This document shows, in pieces, positions 24,174-34,344 of a stretch of 64,000 nt of DNA (the first letter of the stretch is position 1; each line of letters opens with the position of its first letter). A program made the position numbers and the translations under genes. The DNA comes from Pseudomonas xantholysinigenes (GTDB taxonomy: Bacteria; Pseudomonadota; Gammaproteobacteria; Pseudomonadales; Pseudomonadaceae), in contig NZ_CP077095.1 of the NCBI RefSeq assembly GCF_014268885.2, positions 525,001 through 589,000 of the forward strand. The letters run 5' to 3'. The notes under the pieces were generated by a model, which saw only the letters and a list, made by a program, of their open reading frames with translations, was not told the origin of the DNA and searched no databases.

Positions 24174-24776
24174 ATGCAACTTAATGTAAATGACGCTCAG
24201 GCGATCGAAGTTTCCGAACTGACCTTCGGTGGCGAATTCAACGAGACGCTGGTACACCAAGCAGTCGTGGCCTACATGGCCGGCGGCCGTCAGGGCACCA
24301 AGCAGCAGAAGACCCGTTCTGACGTAGCCGGTGGCGGTAAGCGCCCATGGCGTCAGAAAGGTACTGGCCGCGCTCGTGCTGGTACTACCCGTGGTCCGAT
24401 CTGGCGTGGCGGTGGTGTTACCTTCGCAGCTCGTCCTCAGGATCACTCGCAGAAGCTCAACAAGAAGATGTACCGCGCAGCCCTGCGCTCCATCCTCGCT
24501 GAGCTGGTGCGTAGCGACCGTCTGGTCGTGGTTCAGGACTTCGCTGTTGAAGCCCCGAAAACCAAAGACCTGCTGAACAAGCTGAACGGCATGGGTCTGA
24601 GCGATGTTCTCATCGTTTCGGATGCTGTTGATCAGAACCTGTACCTGGCTGCTCGCAACCTGCCGCACGTCGACGTACGTGACGTTCAAGGTTCCGACCC
24701 GGTCAGTCTGATCGCATACGAGAAAGTGTTGATCACTGTCTCGGCCGTGAAGAAATTCGAGGAGCTGCTGGGATGA
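24174..24776 (+). CDS. rplD: 50S ribosomal protein L4
   Basis: L4 lines the exit tunnel; in E. coli it also represses the S10 operon at transcription and translation. The 200-residue protein shows the extended loop [17 protein letters not shown] with the tunnel-exposed tip, and [20 protein letters not shown] by segments (about 48-90). The rplW start overlaps its last codon (ATGA), indicating translational coupling. The long S10 leader target of L4 seen in enteric bacteria is absent, so regulation may differ. Confidence 0.96.
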
Positions 24777-25072
24777 ACCAGGAACGCGTATTCAAAGTCC
24801 TCCTTGGCCCGCACGTTTCCGAGAAGGCTACCGTTCTGGCTGAGAAAAAAGGCCAGTTCGTATTCAAGGTTGCTACCGATGCAACCAAGCTGGAAATCAA
24901 GAAAGCTGTCGAAGGCCTGTTCAACGTAAAAGTTGAAAACGTGTCGACTGTTAACGTTCTGGGTAAAACCAAGCGTACCGCACGTGGTCTGGGCAAGCGT
25001 AATGACTGGAAGAAGGCGATCGTCTCCCTTCAGCCAGGCCAAGATCTCGATTTCAGCAGCAGTGCTGAGTAA
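24773..25072 (+). CDS. rplW: 50S ribosomal protein L23
   Basis: L23 sits at the tunnel exit and docks trigger factor and SRP. The 99-residue protein starts [20 protein letters not shown] and contains the exposed Glu-containing stretch near residue 18-20 and the loop [22 protein letters not shown]. The start overlaps the rplD stop by 4 bp. It is followed by rplB after 14 bp. Confidence 0.96.
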
Positions 25073-25086
25073 GGAAGGGGTGCATC

Positions 25087-25911
25087 ATGGCAATCGTTAA
25101 ATGCAAACCGACTTCCCCTGGCCGCCGTTTTGTGGTCAAGGTGGTCAACAAGGAGCTGCACAAAGGCGCTCCTCACGCACCGCTGCTCGAGAAAAAATCG
25201 AAGTCTGGTGGTCGTAACAACAATGGCCGCATCACCACTCGTCACGTTGGTGGTGGTCATAAGCAGCATTACCGTCTGGTTGACTTCCGTCGCAACGACA
25301 AAGATGGCATCCCTGCCACTGTCGAGCGTATCGAATACGACCCGAACCGTACTGCTCACATCGCCCTGCTGTGCTACGCAGACGGTGAGCGTCGCTACAT
25401 CATCGCCCCTAAAGGCGTGAGTGCTGGCGACCAGCTGATCGCAGGTGCCCTGGCCCCAATCAAGGCCGGTAACTCCCTGCAACTGCGCAACATCCCAGTA
25501 GGTAGCACCATTCACGGCATCGAACTGAAGCCGGGCAAAGGTGCTCAGATCGCTCGTTCCGCTGGTGCTTCGGCTCAGCTGATCGCCCGCGACGGTGTCT
25601 ATGTGACCCTGCGTCTGCGCTCTGGTGAAATGCGTAAAGTCCTGGCTGAGTGCCGTGCGACCCTGGGCGAAGTCTCGAACTCCGAGCACAGCCTGCGTTC
25701 GCTGGGTAAAGCTGGTGCCAAACGCTGGCGCGGCGTTCGCCCAACCGTTCGTGGTGTTGCCATGAACCCGGTTGACCACCCACATGGTGGTGGTGAAGGT
25801 CGTACCTCCGGTGGTCGTCATCCGGTATCGCCATGGGGCTTCCCAACCAAGGGTGCTAAAACCCGTGGTAATAAGCGTACCGACAACATGATCGTCCGTC
25901 GTCGCAAGTAA
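25087..25911 (+). CDS. rplB: 50S ribosomal protein L2
   Basis: L2 is required for subunit association and peptidyl transferase function. The 274-residue protein has the conserved C-terminal signature [17 protein letters not shown], containing the functionally important His229-type residue, and the N-terminal [14 protein letters not shown] start. An AAGGGG ribosome site precedes the ATG. It lies between rplW and rpsS in the S10 operon. Confidence 0.97.
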   Translation: MAIVKCKPTSPGRRFVVKVVNKELHKGAPHAPLLEKKSKSGGRNNNGRITTRHVGGGHKQHYRLVDFRRNDKDGIPATVERIEYDPNRTAHIALLCYADGERRYIIAPKGVSAGDQLIAGALAPIKAGNSLQLRNIPVGSTIHGIELKPGKGAQIARSAGASAQLIARDGVYVTLRLRSGEMRKVLAECRATLGEVSNSEHSLRSLGKAGAKRWRGVRPTVRGVAMNPVDHPHGGGEGRTSGGRHPVSPWGFPTKGAKTRGNKRTDNMIVRRRK

Positions 25912-25927
25912 CTAGAGGGATACGACA

Positions 25928-26203
25928 GTGCCACGTTCTCTGAAAAAAGGTCCTTTTATCGATCTTCACCTGCTGAAGAAGGTCGAAGTGGCGGTGGAAA
26001 AGAACGATCGCAAGCCAGTTAAAACCTGGTCGCGCCGTTCGATGATCCTGCCACAGATGGTCGGTCTGACCATCGCGGTACACAACGGTCGTCAACATGT
26101 CCCAGTTCTCGTGAACGAAGACATGGTCGGCCACAAACTGGGCGAGTTCGCCGGTACCCGCACTTATCGTGGGCACGTGGCTGACAAGAAAGCCAAGCGT
26201 TAA
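25928..26203 (+). CDS. rpsS: 30S ribosomal protein S19
   Basis: S19 is a 30S head protein near the A-site finger. The 91-residue protein starts from GTG ([19 protein letters not shown]) and has the signature [19 protein letters not shown]. The ribosome site is GAGGGA. It is 16 bp after rplB and 11 bp before rplV. Confidence 0.96.
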
Positions 26204-26214
26204 GGGGTAAGGAA

Positions 26215-26547
26215 ATGGAAGTAGCCGCTAAGTTGTCGGGCGCTCGCATCTCCGCCCAGAAAGCCCGCTTGGTCGCCGACCAGATCCGCGGGAAGAAGGT
26301 GGGCGAAGCGCTCAACCTGTTGGCCTTCAGCAGCAAAAAAGCCGCTGAAATCATGAAGAAAGTCCTCGAGTCGGCCGTTGCCAACGCCGAACACAACGAA
26401 GGCGCAGACGTTGATGACCTGAAGGTCTCCACCGTCTTCGTCAACGAAGGGCGTTCGCTGAAGCGCATCATGCCACGTGCCAAAGGCCGTGCTGATCGCA
26501 TCGTCAAGCGGTCTTGCCATATCACTGTCAAGGTTGCGGACAAGTAA
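26215..26547 (+). CDS. rplV: 50S ribosomal protein L22
   Basis: L22 spans the large subunit and its beta-hairpin lines the exit tunnel. The 110-residue protein starts [29 protein letters not shown] by segments and ends with the [22 protein letters not shown] hairpin; the [14 protein letters not shown] tip corresponds to the macrolide-affecting region. Spacing to rpsC is 13 bp. Confidence 0.96.
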
Positions 26548-26560
26548 CGGAGTCGATCAG

Positions 26561-27247
26561 ATGGGTCAGAAAGTACATCCCACTGGCATTCGCCTGGGAA
26601 TCGTCAAGGAGCACACCTCCGTCTGGTACGCAGACGGCGCGACTTACGCAGATTACCTGCTGAAGGATCTGCAAACTCGCGAGTACCTCCAGGACAAACT
26701 AAAAAGCGCGTCCGTTAGCCGTATCGATATTCATCGTCCGGCTCAAACTGCACGCATCACCATCCACACCGCTCGTCCCGGTATCGTTATCGGCAAGAAA
26801 GGTGAAGATGTTGAGAAGCTGCGTCAGGACCTGACCAAGCAGATGGGTGTGCCTGTGCACATCAACATCGAAGAGATCCGCAAGCCGGAACTCGACGCTA
26901 TGCTGGTTGCTCAGAGCGTTGCCCAGCAGCTGGAGCGCCGCGTTATGTTCCGTCGCGCCATGAAGCGCGCCGTTCAGAACGCCATGCGTATTGGTGCCAA
27001 GGGCATCAAGATCCAGGTGAGCGGTCGTCTCGGCGGTGCCGAGATCGCACGTACCGAGTGGTATCGCGAAGGTCGTGTGCCTCTGCACACCCTGCGTGCC
27101 GATATCGACTACAACACCTACGAAGCTCACACCACCTACGGTGTGATCGGTGTGAAGGTTTGGATCTTCAAAGGCGAAGTAATTGGTGGTCGCCAGGAAG
27201 AGCTGAAGCCTCAAGCACCAGCGCCTCGTAAAAAAGCTGCTAAGTAA
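26561..27247 (+). CDS. rpsC: 30S ribosomal protein S3
   Basis: S3 forms part of the mRNA entry channel and helicase. The 228-residue protein begins [20 protein letters not shown], has the KH domain with [10 protein letters not shown] (near 75-90) and the C-terminal domain with [30 protein letters not shown] by segments. It ends in a Lys/Pro/Ala-rich tail. ATG 26561 is the true start; the upstream in-frame GTG at 26477 lies inside rplV. Confidence 0.96.
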   Translation: MGQKVHPTGIRLGIVKEHTSVWYADGATYADYLLKDLQTREYLQDKLKSASVSRIDIHRPAQTARITIHTARPGIVIGKKGEDVEKLRQDLTKQMGVPVHINIEEIRKPELDAMLVAQSVAQQLERRVMFRRAMKRAVQNAMRIGAKGIKIQVSGRLGGAEIARTEWYREGRVPLHTLRADIDYNTYEAHTTYGVIGVKVWIFKGEVIGGRQEELKPQAPAPRKKAAK

Positions 27248-27259
27248 GGGGTACGCCAA

Positions 27260-27673
27260 ATGTTGCAACCAAAGCGTACAAAATTCCGCAAGCAGATGAC
27301 CGGCCACAACCGTGGTCTGGCACTGCGCGGTAGCAAGGTCAGCTTCGGCGAGTTCGCTCTGAAAGCTGTCGCCCGCGGTCGTCTCACCGCTCGCCAGATC
27401 GAGTCGGCACGTCGTGCCCTGACCCGTCACGTAAAACGTGGCGGCAAGATCTGGATCCGTGTCTTCCCGGACAAGCCGGTTACCAAGAAGCCTCTCGAGG
27501 TTCGTATGGGTAAAGGTAAAGGTTCCGTGGAATACTGGGTTGCCCAGATTCAGCCAGGCAAAGTCCTGTACGAGATCGAGGGTGTTTCTGAAGAGCTGGC
27601 GCGCGAAGCTTTCGCCCTGGCCGCTGCAAAGCTGCCTCTCGCCACCTCCTTTGTTAAGCGGACGGTGATGTGA
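27260..27673 (+). CDS. rplP: 50S ribosomal protein L16
   Basis: L16 organises the A-site region of the large subunit. The 137-residue protein begins [21 protein letters not shown] and has the [30 protein letters not shown] signature by segments. Its stop codon overlaps the rpmC start region (ATGTGATG), so translation of L29 is probably coupled to it. Confidence 0.96.
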
Positions 27674-27864
27674 TGAAAGCGAATGAACTTCGTGAAAAAT
27701 CCGCACAGCAACTGAATGAGCAACTGCTCGGCTTGCTGCGCGACCAGTTCAATCTGCGCATGCAGAAAGCAACTGGCCAGTTGGGGCAGTCGCACCTGCT
27801 CTCGCAAGTTAAGCGTGACATCGCTCGCGTGAAAACTGTGCTCAACCAGCAGGCAGGTAAGTGA
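27673..27864 (+). CDS. rpmC: 50S ribosomal protein L29
   Basis: L29 is a small helical protein near the tunnel exit, next to L23. The 63-residue protein [20 protein letters not shown] is all alpha-helical, with the conserved [17 protein letters not shown] segment. ATG 27673 shares its first base with the rplP stop codon. The next gene rpsQ starts 3 bp after its end. Confidence 0.95.
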
Positions 27865-27866
27865 TC

Positions 27867-28133
27867 ATGGCTGAAGCTGAAAAAACCGTCCGTACGCTGA
27901 CTGGCCGTGTCGTCAGCGACAAAATGGACAAGACCATCACCGTTCTGATCGAGCGTCGCGTAAAGCACCCGATCTACGGTAAATACGTTAAGCGTTCGAC
28001 TAAGCTGCACGCGCACGACGAAGCCAACCAGTGCAAGATCGGCGACAAGGTTTCCATCCGTGAAACCCGTCCGCTGGCCAAGACCAAGTCCTGGGCACTG
28101 GTTGAAGTCCTCGAACGCGCTGTTGAAGTCTAA
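27867..28133 (+). CDS. rpsQ: 30S ribosomal protein S17
   Basis: S17 is a primary 16S rRNA binding protein with an OB fold. The 88-residue protein has the signature [29 protein letters not shown] by segments and [18 protein letters not shown] near the end. It is the last gene of the S10 operon in the usual order; rplN of the spc group follows after 23 bp with no terminator between, so read-through is expected. Confidence 0.95.
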   Translation: MAEAEKTVRTLTGRVVSDKMDKTITVLIERRVKHPIYGKYVKRSTKLHAHDEANQCKIGDKVSIRETRPLAKTKSWALVEVLERAVEV

Positions 28134-28156
28134 GGGCTAGGGGTCGGAGAAATTTT

Positions 28157-28525
28157 ATGATTCAGACTCAATCCATGCTCGATGTGGCCGATAACAGCGG
28201 CGCTCGTCGCGTCATGTGCATCAAGGTGCTCGGCGGTTCCCACCGCCGTTACGCCGGTATCGGTGACATCATCAAAGTAACCGTCAAGGAAGCGATTCCA
28301 CGCGGTAAGGTCAAGAAAGGCCAGGTGATGACCGCTGTTGTCGTCCGTACCCGTCACGGTGTACGTCGCGCTGACGGTTCCATCATTCGTTTCGACGGCA
28401 ACGCTGCTGTTCTGCTGAACACCAAGCAAGAGCCGATCGGTACTCGCATCTTCGGGCCAGTGACCCGTGAACTTCGTACCGAGAAGTTCATGAAGATCGT
28501 CTCGCTCGCCCCTGAAGTGCTCTAA
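28157..28525 (+). CDS. rplN: 50S ribosomal protein L14
   Basis: L14 takes part in an intersubunit bridge and binds the silencing factor RsfS. The 122-residue protein starts [27 protein letters not shown] and has the conserved [11 protein letters not shown] and [11 protein letters not shown] segments. It is the first gene of the spc group, 11 bp before rplX. Confidence 0.96.
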
Positions 28526-28536
28526 GGAGATCCGAC

Positions 28537-28851
28537 ATGCAAAAGATTCGTCGTGACGACGAGATCATCGTGATCGCCGGCAAAGACAAAGGTAAGCGCG
28601 GTAAGGTGCTGAAGGTTCTCGCTGACGACCGTCTGGTCATCGGTGGTGTCAACCTGGTCAAGCGCCACACCAAGCCTAACCCGATGGCGGGCGTCCAGGG
28701 CGGTATCGTCGAGAAAGAAGCGCCACTGCACGCTTCCAACGTCGCCATCTTCAACGGCGAAACCAACAAGGCTGACCGCGTTGGTTTCAAAGTAGAAGAC
28801 GGTAAAAAAATTCGTGTCTTCAAGTCGACCCAAAAAGCGGTTGATGCTTGA
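28537..28851 (+). CDS. rplX: 50S ribosomal protein L24
   Basis: L24 is an assembly initiator of the large subunit. The 104-residue protein begins with the KOW motif ([21 protein letters not shown]) and contains [16 protein letters not shown]. An AAGGAGAT ribosome site precedes it. It lies between rplN and rplE. Confidence 0.96.
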
Positions 28852-28871
28852 ACACTGCTAGGTAGAAGACC

Positions 28872-29411
28872 ATGGCACGACTGAAAGAGATTTACCGGAA
28901 CGAAATCGCTCCTAAGCTTAAGGAAGAACTTAAGCTGTCGAACGTGATGGAAGTTCCGCGCGTTACCAAAATCACCCTGAACATGGGTCTGGGCGAAGCG
29001 ATCGGCGACAAGAAAGTCATCGAGCACGCTGTTGCCGACCTGGAAAAGATCACCGGTCAAAAGCCGGTCGTGACTTTCGCTCGTAAATCCATCGCGGGCT
29101 TCAAAGTCCGTGAAGGCTGGCCGATCGGTGTCAAGGTGACCCTGCGTCGCGAAAAAATGTACGAGTTCCTGGACCGCCTGCTGGCGATCTCCCTGCCACG
29201 GGTTCGCGACTTCCGCGGCCTGAATGCCAAGTCCTTCGATGGTCGTGGCAACTACAGCATGGGCGTGAAAGAGCAGATCATCTTCCCGGAAATCGACTAC
29301 GACAAGATCGATGCTCTGCGCGGTTTGGACATCACCCTGACCACCACTGCTCGTTCGGACGACGAAGGCCGCGCTCTGCTGCGTGCTTTCAAGTTCCCGT
29401 TCCGCAACTGA
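28872..29411 (+). CDS. rplE: 50S ribosomal protein L5
   Basis: L5 binds 5S rRNA in the central protuberance. The 179-residue protein contains the signature [17 protein letters not shown] (near 27-43), [21 protein letters not shown] and [19 protein letters not shown] by segments. In E. coli the start of this gene carries the S8 mRNA target that regulates the spc operon; that structure was not confirmed here. rpsN follows after 13 bp. Confidence 0.96.
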   Translation: MARLKEIYRNEIAPKLKEELKLSNVMEVPRVTKITLNMGLGEAIGDKKVIEHAVADLEKITGQKPVVTFARKSIAGFKVREGWPIGVKVTLRREKMYEFLDRLLAISLPRVRDFRGLNAKSFDGRGNYSMGVKEQIIFPEIDYDKIDALRGLDITLTTTARSDDEGRALLRAFKFPFRN

Positions 29412-29424
29412 TTGGAGTAGGAAA

Positions 29425-29730
29425 ATGGCCAAGAAGAGCATGAAAAACCGCGAGCTGAAGCGTCAGCTCACGGTAGCCAAGTACGCCAAAAAGCGTGCCG
29501 AGCTGAAAGCGACCATCGTCAACCAGAACGCCTCTCCTGAAGAGCGTTTCGCTGCCGTAGTCGCCCTGCAGAAGCAACCACGTGACGCCAGCGCCTCGCG
29601 CATGCGTAACCGTTGCCGCATCACCGGCCGTCCGCACGGCGTGTACCGCAAGTTCGGCCTCGGCCGTAACAAGCTGCGCGAAGCTGCCATGCGTGGTGAC
29701 GTGCCAGGTCTGGTCAAGGCCAGCTGGTAA
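29425..29730 (+). CDS. rpsN: 30S ribosomal protein S14
   Basis: S14 is a late-assembly 30S head protein. The 101-residue protein is the long, zinc-free form: it lacks the CxxC pairs of the short type and has [38 protein letters not shown] near the end by segments. ATG 29425 after GGAG is chosen; an upstream ATG at 29383 lies inside rplE. A 208-bp spacer with a hairpin and a promoter-like sequence separates it from rpsH, unlike the tight E. coli arrangement. Confidence 0.96.
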   Translation: MAKKSMKNRELKRQLTVAKYAKKRAELKATIVNQNASPEERFAAVVALQKQPRDASASRMRNRCRITGRPHGVYRKFGLGRNKLREAAMRGDVPGLVKASW

Positions 29731-29791
29731 TCCGGTTGGCGTGACCACCGGCGCGAGGGGGTGATCTTCCGACCGCCGGTGACCTCGCAAA

Positions 29792-29820
29792 GAAACAAGC
29801 CCCTATATGGGGCTTGTTTC
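29792..29820 (+). terminator. Hairpin in rpsN-rpsH spacer
   Basis: A perfect 12-bp stem, GAAACAAGCCCC / GGGGCTTGTTTC, with a 5-base loop. Only a broken T-run follows (GTTTCTG), so it is a partial terminator or an mRNA processing or stability site. Its 3' arm overlaps a possible -35 element. Confidence 0.7.
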
Positions 29821-29842
29821 GTTTCTGCCTTGTGTCTAGAAT
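29814..29842 (+). promoter_or_regulatory. Candidate internal spc promoter before rpsH
   Basis: TTGTTT (29814-29819) and TAGAAT (29837-29842) have 17-bp spacing. Downstream, CACCTGAGC (29851-29859) pairs with GCTCGGGTG (29880-29888) around a T-rich loop, giving rpsH a structured leader that could be an S8 or other regulatory site. Confidence 0.45.
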
Positions 29843-29938
29843 GACCGGCTCACCTGAGCCTGGGTTTTTTGCCCTGCCTGCTCGGGTGGTTGTGATAGCC
29901 GCAAGGCTAATAATTCTTGTATCAGGAGCATCTAGCCC

Positions 29939-30331
29939 ATGAGTATGCAGGACCCGTTAGCGGACATGCTAACTCGCATCCGTAATGCCCAGATGGCTGA
30001 AAAGTCTGTCGTAAGCATGCCTTCCTCCACCCTGAAGGTCGCGGTTGCCAAAGTACTGAAAGACGAAGGTTACATCGCCGGCTACGAAGTCACTGGCGAA
30101 GCCAAGCCTTCCCTGTCGATCGAGCTGAAGTACTTCGAAGGCCGTCCGGTCATCGAAGAGCTGAAGCGTACCAGCCGTCCTGGCCTGCGCCAGTACAAGG
30201 CCGTTACCGAGCTGCCGAAAGTACGTGGCGGCCTGGGCGTGTCTATCGTCTCCACCAACAAAGGTGTGATGACTGACCGCGCTGCGCGCGCTGCCGGTGT
30301 CGGCGGCGAAGTTCTGTGCACAGTGTTCTAA
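29939..30331 (+). CDS. rpsH: 30S ribosomal protein S8
   Basis: S8 binds 16S rRNA helix 21 early in assembly and represses the spc operon in E. coli. The 130-residue protein begins [20 protein letters not shown] and has the C-terminal signature [31 protein letters not shown] by segments. An AGGAGC ribosome site precedes it. rplF follows after 12 bp. Confidence 0.97.
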   Translation: MSMQDPLADMLTRIRNAQMAEKSVVSMPSSTLKVAVAKVLKDEGYIAGYEVTGEAKPSLSIELKYFEGRPVIEELKRTSRPGLRQYKAVTELPKVRGGLGVSIVSTNKGVMTDRAARAAGVGGEVLCTVF

Positions 30332-30343
30332 GGGGAGATAGGC

Positions 30344-30877
30344 ATGTCTCGCGTCGCTAAGAACCCCGTTAAGCTGCCAGCAGGCGTCGAAGTCAAATTC
30401 GCCGGCCAGCAGCTTTCGGTGAAGGGTGCCAAGGGCACTCTCGAACTGAACGTTCACTCGTCTGTTGAAGTTACCGAAGAAGCTGGTGAGCTGCGTTTCG
30501 CACCTCGCAACGGTGATCAGCAAGCTCGTGCCATGGCCGGTACCACCCGCGCCCTGGTCAACAACATGGTCCAAGGCGTAAGCCAAGGCTTCGAGCGCAA
30601 GCTCCAGCTGGTCGGTGTTGGTTACAAGGCACAGGCCAAGGGCACCGTCCTGAACCTGGCCCTGGGCTTCTCGCACCCAGTGGATTACGAACTGCCAGCC
30701 GGTATCACCGCTGAAACCCCAAGCCAGACCGACATCCTGATCAAGGGTATCGACAAGCAGCTGGTAGGTCAGGTGGCCGCTGAAGTCCGCGGTTTCCGTC
30801 CGCCAGAGCCTTACAAGGGCAAGGGTGTGCGTTACGCGGACGAAGTAGTCCGTCGTAAAGAAGCCAAGAAGAAGTAG
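30344..30877 (+). CDS. rplF: 50S ribosomal protein L6
   Basis: L6 lies at the stalk base near the sarcin-ricin loop. The 177-residue protein has the duplicated L6 fold: an N-half starting [19 protein letters not shown] and a C-half with the signature [27 protein letters not shown] ribosome site is present. It is in the spc operon, 10 bp before rplR. Confidence 0.97.
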   Translation: MSRVAKNPVKLPAGVEVKFAGQQLSVKGAKGTLELNVHSSVEVTEEAGELRFAPRNGDQQARAMAGTTRALVNNMVQGVSQGFERKLQLVGVGYKAQAKGTVLNLALGFSHPVDYELPAGITAETPSQTDILIKGIDKQLVGQVAAEVRGFRPPEPYKGKGVRYADEVVRRKEAKKK

Positions 30878-30887
30878 GGCCTAGCAA

Positions 30888-31238
30888 ATGACCGACAAAA
30901 AAGTTACTCGACTGCGTCGCGCTCGCAAAGCACGCCTGAAAATGCACGAGCTCGAAGCCGTGCGTCTGTGCGTGTTCCGCTCCTCGCAGCACATCTACGC
31001 CCAGGTCATCTCGGCCGACGGCAGCAAGGTTCTGGCAAGCGCCTCGACCTTGGACAAAGAACTGCGTGATGGCGCCACCGGCAACATCGACGCGGCCACT
31101 AAGGTTGGCAAGCTGGTAGCTGAGCGCGCGAAAGCCGCCGGTGTATCTCAAGTTGCCTTTGACCGTTCCGGCTTCAAGTACCACGGCCGCGTCAAGGCGC
31201 TGGCTGATGCTGCTCGTGAAGGCGGGCTGGAGTTCTAA
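30888..31238 (+). CDS. rplR: 50S ribosomal protein L18
   Basis: L18 binds 5S rRNA together with L5 and L25. The 116-residue protein has a basic N-terminus ([16 protein letters not shown]), the [16 protein letters not shown] strand and the C-terminal [22 protein letters not shown] signature. It stops 3 bp before rpsE. Confidence 0.97.
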   Translation: MTDKKVTRLRRARKARLKMHELEAVRLCVFRSSQHIYAQVISADGSKVLASASTLDKELRDGATGNIDAATKVGKLVAERAKAAGVSQVAFDRSGFKYHGRVKALADAAREGGLEF

Positions 31239-31241
31239 GTT

Positions 31242-31742
31242 ATGGCAAATAACGATCAAAAGCGCGACGAAGGCTACATCGAGAAGCTGGTTCAAGTTAA
31301 CCGCGTAGCCAAGACCGTCAAAGGCGGCCGTATCTTCACCTTCACCGCGCTGACCGTGGTAGGTGATGGCAAGGGCCGTGTTGGTTTCGGCCGTGGCAAA
31401 TCGCGCGAAGTACCTGCCGCGATCCAGAAAGCCATGGAAGCTGCTCGCCGCAACATGATTCAGGTTGACCTGAAAGGCACCACCCTGCAGTACGCCACCA
31501 AGGCCGCCCACGGCGCCTCGAAGGTCTACATGCAGCCTGCCTCGGAAGGTACCGGTATCATCGCCGGTGGCGCAATGCGTGCCGTCCTGGAAGTCGCTGG
31601 CGTCCAGAACGTCCTGGCCAAGTGCTATGGCTCGACCAACCCGGTGAACGTGGTTCACGCCACCTTCAAGGGTCTGAAAGCCATGCAATCCCCTGAGTCC
31701 ATTGCTGCCAAGCGCGGCAAGACTGTTGAGGAGATCATCTGA
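31242..31742 (+). CDS. rpsE: 30S ribosomal protein S5
   Basis: S5 is part of the mRNA entry channel and affects fidelity. The 166-residue protein has the N-terminal double-stranded RNA-binding domain with [30 protein letters not shown] by segments, including the spectinomycin-loop residues, and the C-terminal fold with [13 protein letters not shown]. It overlaps neither neighbour; rpmD begins 2 bp downstream. Confidence 0.97.
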   Translation: MANNDQKRDEGYIEKLVQVNRVAKTVKGGRIFTFTALTVVGDGKGRVGFGRGKSREVPAAIQKAMEAARRNMIQVDLKGTTLQYATKAAHGASKVYMQPASEGTGIIAGGAMRAVLEVAGVQNVLAKCYGSTNPVNVVHATFKGLKAMQSPESIAAKRGKTVEEII

Positions 31743-31744
31743 TC

Positions 31745-31921
31745 ATGGCAACCGTAAAAGTAACGCTGATCAAGAGCACCGCCGGCCGCCTGCCTAACCA
31801 CAAACTGTGCGTTAAAGGCCTGGGTCTGCGTCGCATCGGTCACACTGTAGAAGTCCAGGATACTCCCGAGAACCGCGGGATGATCAACAAGGCTTACTAC
31901 ATGCTGAAGGTCGAGGGTTAA
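31745..31921 (+). CDS. rpmD: 50S ribosomal protein L30
   Basis: L30 is a small large-subunit protein. The 58-residue reading frame translates as [20 protein letters not shown], then [18 protein letters not shown] and a C-terminal [11 protein letters not shown], the family pattern over its full length. It lies in the conserved place between rpsE (2-bp gap) and rplO (3-bp gap). Confidence 0.95.
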   Translation: MATVKVTLIKSTAGRLPNHKLCVKGLGLRRIGHTVEVQDTPENRGMINKAYYMLKVEG

Positions 31922-31924
31922 TCG

Positions 31925-32359
31925 ATGAAACTCAATGATCTGAGTCCAGCGCCGGGTTCCCGTCGCGAGAAGCACCGTCCGGGCCGTGGTATCGGTAGCG
32001 GTCTGGGCAAGACCGGTGGCCGTGGTCACAAAGGTCAGACCTCCCGCTCCGGTGGTTCCATCGCTCCAGGCTTCGAAGGCGGTCAACAGCCGCTGCACCG
32101 TCGCCTGCCGAAGTTCGGCTTCGTTTCCCTGAAAGCCATGGACCGCGCCGAAGTGCGTCTGTCCGAGCTGGCCAAGGTGGAAGGCGATCTGATCACCGTT
32201 CAGTCCCTCAAGGACGCCAACGTGATCGGCCAGCACGTACAGCGTGTGAAAATCATGCTGTCGGGCGAAGTCACTCGCGCAGTCACCCTCAAGGGTATCG
32301 CCGTCACCAAAGGTGCACGTGCGGCTATCGAAGCAGCTGGCGGCAAGTTCGAGGAATAA
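31925..32359 (+). CDS. rplO: 50S ribosomal protein L15
   Basis: L15 is a late-assembly protein with a long basic N-terminal extension ([28 protein letters not shown] by segments) and a globular C-domain ending [15 protein letters not shown]. It has 144 residues. The stop is directly followed by the secY ATG without any gap, implying coupled translation. Confidence 0.97.
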   Translation: MKLNDLSPAPGSRREKHRPGRGIGSGLGKTGGRGHKGQTSRSGGSIAPGFEGGQQPLHRRLPKFGFVSLKAMDRAEVRLSELAKVEGDLITVQSLKDANVIGQHVQRVKIMLSGEVTRAVTLKGIAVTKGARAAIEAAGGKFEE

Positions 32360-33691
32360 ATGGCTAAGCAAGGTGCTCTCTCTTCGCTCGGTAAGGGCGG
32401 GATGTCGGAACTCTGGGCTCGTCTGCGCTTTCTGTTCATGGCGATCATCGTCTATCGGATTGGCGCGCACATCCCAGTGCCAGGCATTAACCCGGACCGT
32501 CTCGCGGATCTGTTCCGGCAGAATGAGGGGACCATTCTTAGCTTGTTCAACATGTTTTCCGGCGGTGCGCTGGAGCGCATGAGCATCTTTGCATTGGGGA
32601 TCATGCCGTACATCTCGGCGTCGATCATCATGCAGCTCATGACCGCTGTCAGCCCACAGCTGGAGCAGTTGAAGAAGGAAGGTGAGGCTGGCCGTCGCAA
32701 GATCAGCCAGTACACCCGCTACGGCACCGTTATCCTGGCGCTGGTTCAAGCCATTGGCATGTCCATTGGCCTGGCCAACCAGGGCGTGGCGTTTTCTGTA
32801 GGCCTGGGCTTCCATGTCGTCGCCGTCTCCACCTTCGTGGCGGGCGCGATGTTCATGATGTGGCTCGGCGAGCAGATCACCGAGCGCGGTGTGGGCAACG
32901 GTATCTCGATGTTGATCTTCGCAGGTATCGTTGCCGGTCTTCCGAGAGCAATCGGGCAGTCTTTCGAGTCTGCACGCACGGGCGATATCAACATCTTCGC
33001 CCTGGTCGCTATCGGTTTGCTGGCAGTAGCGATTATCGGCTTCGTGGTGTTCATTGAGCGTGGTCAGCGTCGTATCGCCGTTCACTACGCCAAGCGTCAG
33101 CAGGGCCGCAAGGTCTTCGCTGCGCAGACCAGCCACCTGCCGCTGAAGGTGAACATGGCGGGCGTAATCCCGGCCATTTTCGCGAGCAGCATCTTGCTGT
33201 TCCCGGCTTCGCTGGGTGCCTGGTTCGGTCAGTCCGAAGGTATGGGCTGGCTGCAGGACATCTCGCAGTCGATCGCTCCTGGTCAGCCGTTGAACATTCT
33301 GCTGTTTAGTGCAGGGATCATTTTCTTCTGCTTCTTCTACACAGCGTTGATGTTCAACCCGAAAGACGTAGCGGAAAACCTGAAGAAGTCCGGTGCCTTT
33401 ATTCCGGGTATCCGTCCTGGTGAGCAGTCGGCGCGCTACATTGATGGCGTTCTGACCCGTTTGACCATGTTCGGTGCTCTTTACATGATGGCCGTCTGCC
33501 TTCTGCCCCAGTTCCTGGTGGTGGCAGCAAACGTGCCGTTCTACCTTGGCGGGACCTCGTTGCTGATTGTGGTAGTGGTTGTGATGGACTTCATGTCCCA
33601 AGTACAATCGCACCTCGTTTCGCACCAGTACGAATCCCTGATGAAGAAAGCCAACCTGAAAGGCTACGGCGGCAGCGGTCTGCTGCGCTGA
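32360..33691 (+). CDS. secY: Preprotein translocase subunit SecY
   Basis: SecY forms the protein-conducting channel in the inner membrane. The 443-residue protein has ten hydrophobic segments; signatures include [17 protein letters not shown] (near 193-209), the plug-region [24 protein letters not shown] by segments and the cytoplasmic loop with [21 protein letters not shown]. It starts right at the end of rplO. The gene is located in the spc operon as in other proteobacteria and is followed by rpmJ. Confidence 0.97.
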   Translation: MAKQGALSSLGKGGMSELWARLRFLFMAIIVYRIGAHIPVPGINPDRLADLFRQNEGTILSLFNMFSGGALERMSIFALGIMPYISASIIMQLMTAVSPQLEQLKKEGEAGRRKISQYTRYGTVILALVQAIGMSIGLANQGVAFSVGLGFHVVAVSTFVAGAMFMMWLGEQITERGVGNGISMLIFAGIVAGLPRAIGQSFESARTGDINIFALVAIGLLAVAIIGFVVFIERGQRRIAVHYAKRQQGRKVFAAQTSHLPLKVNMAGVIPAIFASSILLFPASLGAWFGQSEGMGWLQDISQSIAPGQPLNILLFSAGIIFFCFFYTALMFNPKDVAENLKKSGAFIPGIRPGEQSARYIDGVLTRLTMFGALYMMAVCLLPQFLVVAANVPFYLGGTSLLIVVVVVMDFMSQVQSHLVSHQYESLMKKANLKGYGGSGLLR

Positions 33692-33721
33692 TCTAGCCCC
33701 TTAAGGTTCGAGGAGTCGGTA

Positions 33722-33838
33722 ATGAAAGTTCGTGCATCGGTGAAAAAGCTGTGCCGCAACTGCAAGATCATTCGTCGCGAAGGTATCGTGCGCGTGATCT
33801 GCAGCGCGGAACCGCGTCACAAGCAGCGCCAAGGCTGA
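33722..33838 (+). CDS. rpmJ: 50S ribosomal protein L36
   Basis: L36 is the smallest large-subunit protein. The 38-residue frame [20 protein letters not shown] carries the zinc-binding set Cys11, Cys14, Cys27 and His32 (CxxC..C..H), so this is the zinc (C+) form; a zinc-free paralogue elsewhere is common in Pseudomonas. A GAGG ribosome site precedes it. A hairpin follows and the alpha operon has its own promoter. Confidence 0.95.
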   Translation: MKVRASVKKLCRNCKIIRREGIVRVICSAEPRHKQRQG

Positions 33839-33857
33839 GTGTGATCCGCGCTTCAAA

Positions 33858-33883
33858 CCCAGCAGCTAGTGTGCTGCTGGGTT
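33858..33883 (+). terminator. Hairpin after rpmJ
   Basis: The stem CCCAGCAGC / GCTGCTGGG is followed by TTGATT, without a full T-run. It is probably a weak terminator at the end of the spc operon. The TTGATT after it doubles as a -35 element. Confidence 0.65.
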
Positions 33884-33910
33884 GATTATTCGTTTCTACA
33901 GCGATATTAT
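33882..33910 (+). promoter_or_regulatory. Candidate alpha operon promoter
   Basis: TTGATT (33882-33887) and TATTAT (33905-33910) with 17-bp spacing lie about 60 bp before rpsM. Confidence 0.65.
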
Positions 33911-33969
33911 CTCGCGCCCTATTTCTTGGCTTCCGGGGCGTAGGTAGCTGTCAATTGGAGTCCCACTGA

Positions 33970-34326
33970 ATGGCCCGTATTGCAGGCGTCAACATTCCAG
34001 ATAACAAGCATACTGTTATCTCGCTGACCTACATCTATGGTGTCGGTCGCACAACTGCGCAGAAAATCTGTGCAGACGCTGGTGTCAACCCAGCCGCAAA
34101 GATCAAGGATCTGAGCGACGAGCAAATCGAAACCCTGCGTGGCGAAGTCGCGAAGTTCACCACCGAAGGTGACCTGCGTCGTGACATCAACATGAAGATC
34201 AAGCGCTTGATGGACCTGGGTTGCTACCGCGGCCTGCGTCATCGTAAAGGTCTGCCGGTTCGCGGTCAGCGCACCAAGACCAACGCACGCACCCGTAAGG
34301 GCCCGCGTAAGCCGATCCGCAAGTAA
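33970..34326 (+). CDS. rpsM: 30S ribosomal protein S13
   Basis: S13 is in the 30S head and contacts the P-site tRNA and large subunit. The 118-residue protein starts [24 protein letters not shown] by segments, with a helix-two-turn-helix core, and ends in the basic tail [20 protein letters not shown]. It is the first gene of the alpha operon (rpsM-rpsK-rpsD-rpoA-rplQ). Confidence 0.97.
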
Positions 34327-34344
34327 TCGCCCAGGAATATAGAC

